DNA of 8,485 bases from an uncultured Bilophila sp. (GTDB lineage Bacteria > Desulfobacterota > Desulfovibrionia > Desulfovibrionales > Desulfovibrionaceae). Positions 6,178-8,485 of this stretch are shown in pieces; the stretch's first letter is position 1; every line of letters starts with the position of its first letter. The translations under genes and the position numbers were made by a program. Under the pieces are notes generated by a model. The model searched no databases, had not been told where the DNA came from, and saw only the letters and a program-made list of their open reading frames with translations. The stretch is from NCBI GenBank assembly GCA_959604115.1, contig CAUHBW010000147.1, positions 1-8,485 on the forward strand, given 5' to 3'.

Positions 6178-6204
6178 CAATCCGCACAAGCCGGTTCGTT
6201 GACC
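6172..6204. repeat. Inverted repeat formed by divergent -35 boxes
   Basis: GGTCAAC (6172-6178) and GTTGACC (6198-6204) are perfect 7-bp inverted copies whose centres are 26 bp apart. Each contains the -35 box of one of two divergent promoters, for lysO on the minus strand and the methyltransferase on the plus strand. It may be two similar -35 boxes by chance or a dimer binding site covering both. Confidence 0.55.
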
Positions 6205-6227
6205 CTTTTCGTCGCCGCCTGTATAGG
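6199..6227 (+). promoter_or_regulatory. Predicted promoter of the methyltransferase-nikR operon
   Basis: TTGACC (6199-6204) and TATAGG (6222-6227) are 17 bases apart. The -35 is good; the -10 lacks the conserved final T and is weaker. The start point would be near 6234, just two bases before the ATG at 6236. The mRNA would then be nearly leaderless for that start, or translation would begin at the in-frame GTG at 6287. Confidence 0.4.
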
Positions 6228-6235
6228 TCTTGCGT

Positions 6236-6967
6236 ATGACTCACGACTGCGCGGGCGGATCGCCCGGCGCGACAGGGACGGAAACGGTGAACGCATCTCA
6301 GGAAACGCCCCCTTCCGAGGGGAGCTGGAAGCCTTTTGTGACGGTGAAGGTCTGCGGTCGCGACTGGACGCTGGAACGCGCCGCGGACATGGAAGCCCTT
6401 TGGGACGCCATGACGGAATTTACGGAGGACGAGCGTCTGCCCTACTGGACGGAGCTTTGGCCCTCCAGCCTCGTGCTCGGGGAATGGCTGTACGAACAGC
6501 GGGAACGCCTGCGCGGGCAGCCCTGCCTTGATCTCGGCTGCGGGATCGGCCTTACCGCGCTGATCGGACAGTGGCTCGGCGCGCACGTCATCGGCATGGA
6601 CTACGAGCCCGACGCCCTGCATTTCGCGCGGCTCAACGCCGAGCACAACCATGTTTCCCAACCCCTGTGGACGGTCATGGACTGGCGCAAGCCGGCGGTG
6701 AAACGCCGGAGCCTGCGGTTCATCTGGGGCGGGGACATCATGTACGAGCAGCGTTTCGCCGCTCCCGTACTGGATTTTCTGGAGTATGCGCTCGCGGAGG
6801 ACGGCGCGGCCTGGGTGGCCGAGCCGGGCCGGACCGTATACGATACCTTCCGTACGATGCTGGTGAGCCGCCGGTGGGTGGGCCGCTGCGTCTGGGAACA
6901 GCGCATCGAGGCCCTGTATCCGCAGGAACGTCCGGTCCCCGTACGGATTTGGGAGATTCACAGATAG
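6236..6967 (+). CDS. SAM-dependent methyltransferase (class I, family 16-like)
   Basis: A 243-residue class I methyltransferase. From the ATG: YWTELWPSSLVLGEWL (70-85) leads into motif I, CLDLGCGIGLTALIG (97-111), then the acidic residue after strand 2 in GMDYEPDALHFARLNAEHN (Asp122), DW (149-150), and GGDIMYE (165-171), the D-x-x-Y type motif seen in the METTL21/EEF2KMT-like family 16 of protein lysine methyltransferases. The substrate cannot be told from sequence, though a protein target is plausible. The start is uncertain. ATG6236 has AGG eight bases upstream, but residues 1-17 are low-complexity and the predicted promoter would start the mRNA at about 6234. The in-frame GTG at 6287 has AGGGA eight bases upstream and would give 226 residues. 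A TTG at 6230 is less likely. The stop is 17 bp from nikR, so the two genes probably form an operon. Confidence 0.88.
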   Translation: MTHDCAGGSPGATGTETVNASQETPPSEGSWKPFVTVKVCGRDWTLERAADMEALWDAMTEFTEDERLPYWTELWPSSLVLGEWLYEQRERLRGQPCLDLGCGIGLTALIGQWLGAHVIGMDYEPDALHFARLNAEHNHVSQPLWTVMDWRKPAVKRRSLRFIWGGDIMYEQRFAAPVLDFLEYALAEDGAAWVAEPGRTVYDTFRTMLVSRRWVGRCVWEQRIEALYPQERPVPVRIWEIHR

Positions 6968-6971
6968 CCCC

Positions 6972-6976
6972 GGAGG
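6972..6976 (+). promoter_or_regulatory. Ribosome binding site deciding the nikR start
   Basis: GGAGG lies eight bases before the ATG at 6985 and directly behind the methyltransferase stop. It fixes the NikR start and rules out the long in-frame extension through the methyltransferase region. Confidence 0.8.
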
Positions 6977-6984
6977 TTTCAAAA

Positions 6985-7404
6985 ATGGGTGAAACGGTCC
7001 GATTCGGCGTTTCGCTGGATGGCGATCTGCTGGAGAAATTCGACGCGCTGTGCGAACGGCAGGGATGCCCGAGCCGTTCCGAAGCCCTGCGCGACATCAT
7101 CCGCAACGCGCTGGTGCAGGATTCGCTGCAATCCGAAACGGCGGACGCGGCGGGCGTCCTGACGCTGATATACGATCATCATGTGCGGGATCTGTCCCGC
7201 AAGCTCACGGAACGCCAGCACGACGCGCACGGCCTCATCGTCGCCACGCTCCATGTGCATCTTGATCATCACAATTGTCTGGAAATTCTGGTGCTCAAGG
7301 GAAAGGCCGGAGAACTCCGCGTGCTCGCCGATCAGCTCCGGGCCGTCCGGGGCGTCACCCACGGCACCTTCTCCATCACCGCCGTGGGCGCGGACTTGCC
7401 CTAG
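6985..7404 (+). CDS. nikR: Nickel-responsive transcriptional regulator NikR
   Basis: A 139-residue NikR, the usual family length. The N-terminal ribbon-helix-helix (about 4-45: VRFGVSLDGDLLEKFDAL, then CPSRSEALRDIIRNAL) binds DNA. The C-terminal ACT-like domain senses Ni(II), and the protein acts as a tetramer. The E. coli high-affinity nickel ligands (His76, His87, His89, Cys95) correspond here to His79, His90, His92 and Cys98 in the stretches QHDAH and HVHLDHHNCLE, so metal sensing should be intact. NikR normally represses nickel uptake genes when nickel is plentiful; no nickel transporter or nickel enzyme lies in this window. The start follows GGAGG with an eight-base gap, 17 bp after the methyltransferase. 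I found no full NikR operator (GTATGA-N16-TCATAC or a GTGTTAC/GTAACAC pair) upstream of this operon, so its own regulation is unclear. Confidence 0.95.
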   Translation: MGETVRFGVSLDGDLLEKFDALCERQGCPSRSEALRDIIRNALVQDSLQSETADAAGVLTLIYDHHVRDLSRKLTERQHDAHGLIVATLHVHLDHHNCLEILVLKGKAGELRVLADQLRAVRGVTHGTFSITAVGADLP

Positions 7405-7421
7405 CTTTACGAGACGACCAA

Positions 7422-7464
7422 CCGGGGAGAGAACCCTTCTGAAGAAGAGCTTCCCTCTCCCCGG
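7422..7464 (+). terminator. Hairpin after nikR, probable weak or factor-assisted terminator
   Basis: CCGGGGAGAG (7422-7431) pairs perfectly with CTCTCCCCGG (7455-7464). The interior can form a further short stem, CTTC/GAAG, with an internal loop. The sequence after it is a pyrimidine run (ACCCTTCTCCTCTCCCTCC) with few consecutive Ts, so it lacks a strong U-tract. Lying 18 bases after the nikR stop, it probably separates nikR from folE2. Confidence 0.5.
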
Positions 7465-7528
7465 ACCCTTCTCCTCTCCCTCCTAAGACTTTCGACCTTT
7501 GGGAACGGGCCGCGCATCGCAAGTTCCG

Positions 7529-7557
7529 TTGCGTGTGGAGCCGTTTGCCCGTATGAA
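7529..7557 (+). promoter_or_regulatory. Possible folE2 promoter
   Basis: TTGCGT (7529-7534) and TATGAA (7552-7557) are 17 bases apart; the -35 matches only the TTG. A start near 7564 would leave a leader of about 80 nt beginning at the inverted repeat CTGCCG-T-CGGCAG (7564-7576). I see no Zur-type palindrome or recognisable riboswitch. Confidence 0.3.
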
Positions 7558-7563
7558 TATCTT

Positions 7564-7589
7564 CTGCCGTCGGCAGTCCCGATCCGGGA
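7564..7589. repeat. Two adjacent short inverted repeats in the folE2 leader
   Basis: CTGCCG-T-CGGCAG (7564-7576) and TCCCG-ATC-CGGGA (7577-7589) lie end to end, at or just after the predicted folE2 transcription start. They could be operator half-sites, an RNA structure, or chance in GC-rich sequence. Confidence 0.35.
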
Positions 7590-7643
7590 AGAGGCCGCGC
7601 GGAACAGATGACGACAAGGCATTCAGGAAGATAAAGGAACAGC

Positions 7644-8423
7644 ATGGAAGACGTACAGAACAGTCCGGCTCCGGTGGCCCTGCCCATCGACCGGGTCGGG
7701 GTCAAAGGATTGAAGCTGCCTCTGCTGGTGCGGGATCGCGCGCAGGGGAGCCAGCACACGGTCGCGGACGTGGACATCAGCGTAGATCTGCCCGCCGCGT
7801 TCAAGGGCACGCACATGAGCCGCTTCGTGCAGGCTCTGGGAAACTGGAACGAAGAGCTGGACTACGCGGCCATGAAGCGGCTTCTGGAGGACGTGCGGGA
7901 ACGTCTGCACGCCCGGCGGGCGCACATCGTGTTCCGCTTCCCGTACTTCGTGCAGAAGAACGCGCCCGCGACGTCCTGCCCCGGCATCTTGCCTTATGCG
8001 TGCAGGCTGACCGGCGAGCTGCCCGAAGAAGGGAAGCCCGCGTTTCTGCTTGAAGTGACGGTGCCCGTGATGACGGTGTGCCCGTGCTCCAAGGCGATCA
8101 GCCGCGAAGGCGCGCACAGCCAGCGGGCCGAGGTCCGCATGGCGGTACGGATGCGCGGGTTTTCGTGGATTGAGGATTTCATCGAGATCGCCGAGGCGTC
8201 CGGGTCCTCTCCGGTCTACTCCCTGCTCAAGCGCGAGGACGAAAAGTTCGTGACCGAAGACGCCTTCTCGCGTCCCACTTTCGTGGAGGACGTGGTCCGC
8301 AACGTCGCCAGCCGCCTCGCCGAGCATCCCCAGATCGACGGCTTCCGCGTGGAAGTCGAAAGTTACGAGTCCATCCACGCCCACAACGCCTTCGCCTGCA
8401 TCGAGCACGGCGTCTCGTTATAG
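7644..8423 (+). CDS. folE2: GTP cyclohydrolase FolE2 (type IB)
   Basis: A 259-residue cytoplasmic enzyme that converts GTP to 7,8-dihydroneopterin triphosphate and formate, the first step of folate synthesis and, in many bacteria, also of queuosine-type precursors. It is full length for the FolE2 (GCYH-IB) family. Family signatures include QHTVADVDISVDLP (37-50), GTHMSRFV (55-62), VPVMTVCPCSKAIS (140-153) and KFVTEDAFSRPTFVEDVVR (201-219). Cys146, Glu215 and His245 (in ESIHAHN) fall one residue before the Cys147, Glu216 and His246 I recall as the active-site residues of the Neisseria gonorrhoeae enzyme, so the site looks intact. Unlike zinc-dependent FolE, this family works with other divalent metals. 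The ATG follows AAGGA with a five-base gap. The hairpin after nikR and a possible promoter suggest separate transcription; whether the genome also carries folE cannot be seen. Confidence 0.96.
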   Translation: MEDVQNSPAPVALPIDRVGVKGLKLPLLVRDRAQGSQHTVADVDISVDLPAAFKGTHMSRFVQALGNWNEELDYAAMKRLLEDVRERLHARRAHIVFRFPYFVQKNAPATSCPGILPYACRLTGELPEEGKPAFLLEVTVPVMTVCPCSKAISREGAHSQRAEVRMAVRMRGFSWIEDFIEIAEASGSSPVYSLLKREDEKFVTEDAFSRPTFVEDVVRNVASRLAEHPQIDGFRVEVESYESIHAHNAFACIEHGVSL

Positions 8424-8427
8424 CGGT

Positions 8428-8462
8428 TGGATTGGTGATTGTTGATTGATGACTGATGAAGA
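8428..8462 (+). repeat. Imperfect 7-bp tandem repeat (NTGATTG) after folE2
   Basis: Starting five bases after the folE2 stop, five consecutive heptamers read TGGATTG, GTGATTG, TTGATTG, ATGACTG and ATGAAGA. The stretch is far richer in A and T than the surrounding DNA. I see no coding or promoter role; it may be a decayed microsatellite. Confidence 0.45.
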
Positions 8463-8465
8463 TTG

Positions 8466-8485
8466 GAGGGGGGAAGGGGAAACTT
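8466..8485 (+). terminator. Probable left arm of a folE2 terminator cut by the window edge
   Basis: The window ends in a G-run followed by GGAAGGGGAAACTT, closely resembling the left arm of the perfect terminator at 3896-3927 (AAGGGGAACTTTTC). The pairing arm would lie beyond the edge, so this is a prediction from similarity only. Confidence 0.3.

Noticed and set aside
5798..6982. LysO N-half read as a 394-residue protein
   Set aside because: The extension crosses the divergent promoter region and is antisense to the methyltransferase; ATG6112 has a proper ribosome binding site and the protein family begins there.
6571..7404. NikR read as a 277-residue protein
   Set aside because: The first half is the methyltransferase gene in another frame; NikR proteins are about 130-140 residues and GGAGG precedes ATG6985.

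Overview
The window is GC-rich chromosomal DNA with short intergenic gaps. Genes lie on both strands, and most have a good Shine-Dalgarno site and strongly GC-biased third positions. The GC-rich coding style, the mix of FolE2, NikR and a split LysO, and short G-rich/A-rich terminator hairpins suggest a member of Desulfovibrionales (Desulfobacterota). This is inference from gene content and style; no rRNA or clade-specific marker is present.

Layout. Positions 1-416 have a lower GC content: a partial minus-strand ORF running off the left edge is divergent from a small XRE-type regulator (158-415). A gene-poor gap (416-814) holds a nested palindrome and a strong bidirectional terminator between the convergent regulator and fusA genes. 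A minus-strand block follows: a divergent elongation factor G paralog (815-2827), a protein resembling one segment of histidinol dehydrogenase (3009-3746), a secreted protein of unknown function with its own terminator (3935-5086), and a two-gene LysO-type amino acid exporter (5196-5801 and 5798-6112). From about 6200 the genes are on the plus strand: a SAM-dependent methyltransferase, the nickel regulator NikR 17 bp behind it, and, after a hairpin, the GTP cyclohydrolase FolE2 (7644-8423).

How the parts relate. The split LysO genes overlap by four bases (GTGA) and are almost certainly co-translated into one exporter. The exporter and the methyltransferase-nikR pair are transcribed divergently from back-to-back promoters whose -35 boxes form an inverted repeat. 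NikR and FolE2 are both linked to metals, but nothing here shows that NikR controls its neighbours. The EF-G lies away from the usual str-operon genes and has lost several signature stretches of domains IV and V, so it is probably a specialised paralog.

I found no mobile element, CRISPR array, tRNA or rRNA, and no convincing undescribed multi-gene system. The best leads are the altered EF-G, the HisD-like fragment protein, the orphan secreted protein and the symmetric divergent promoter region.
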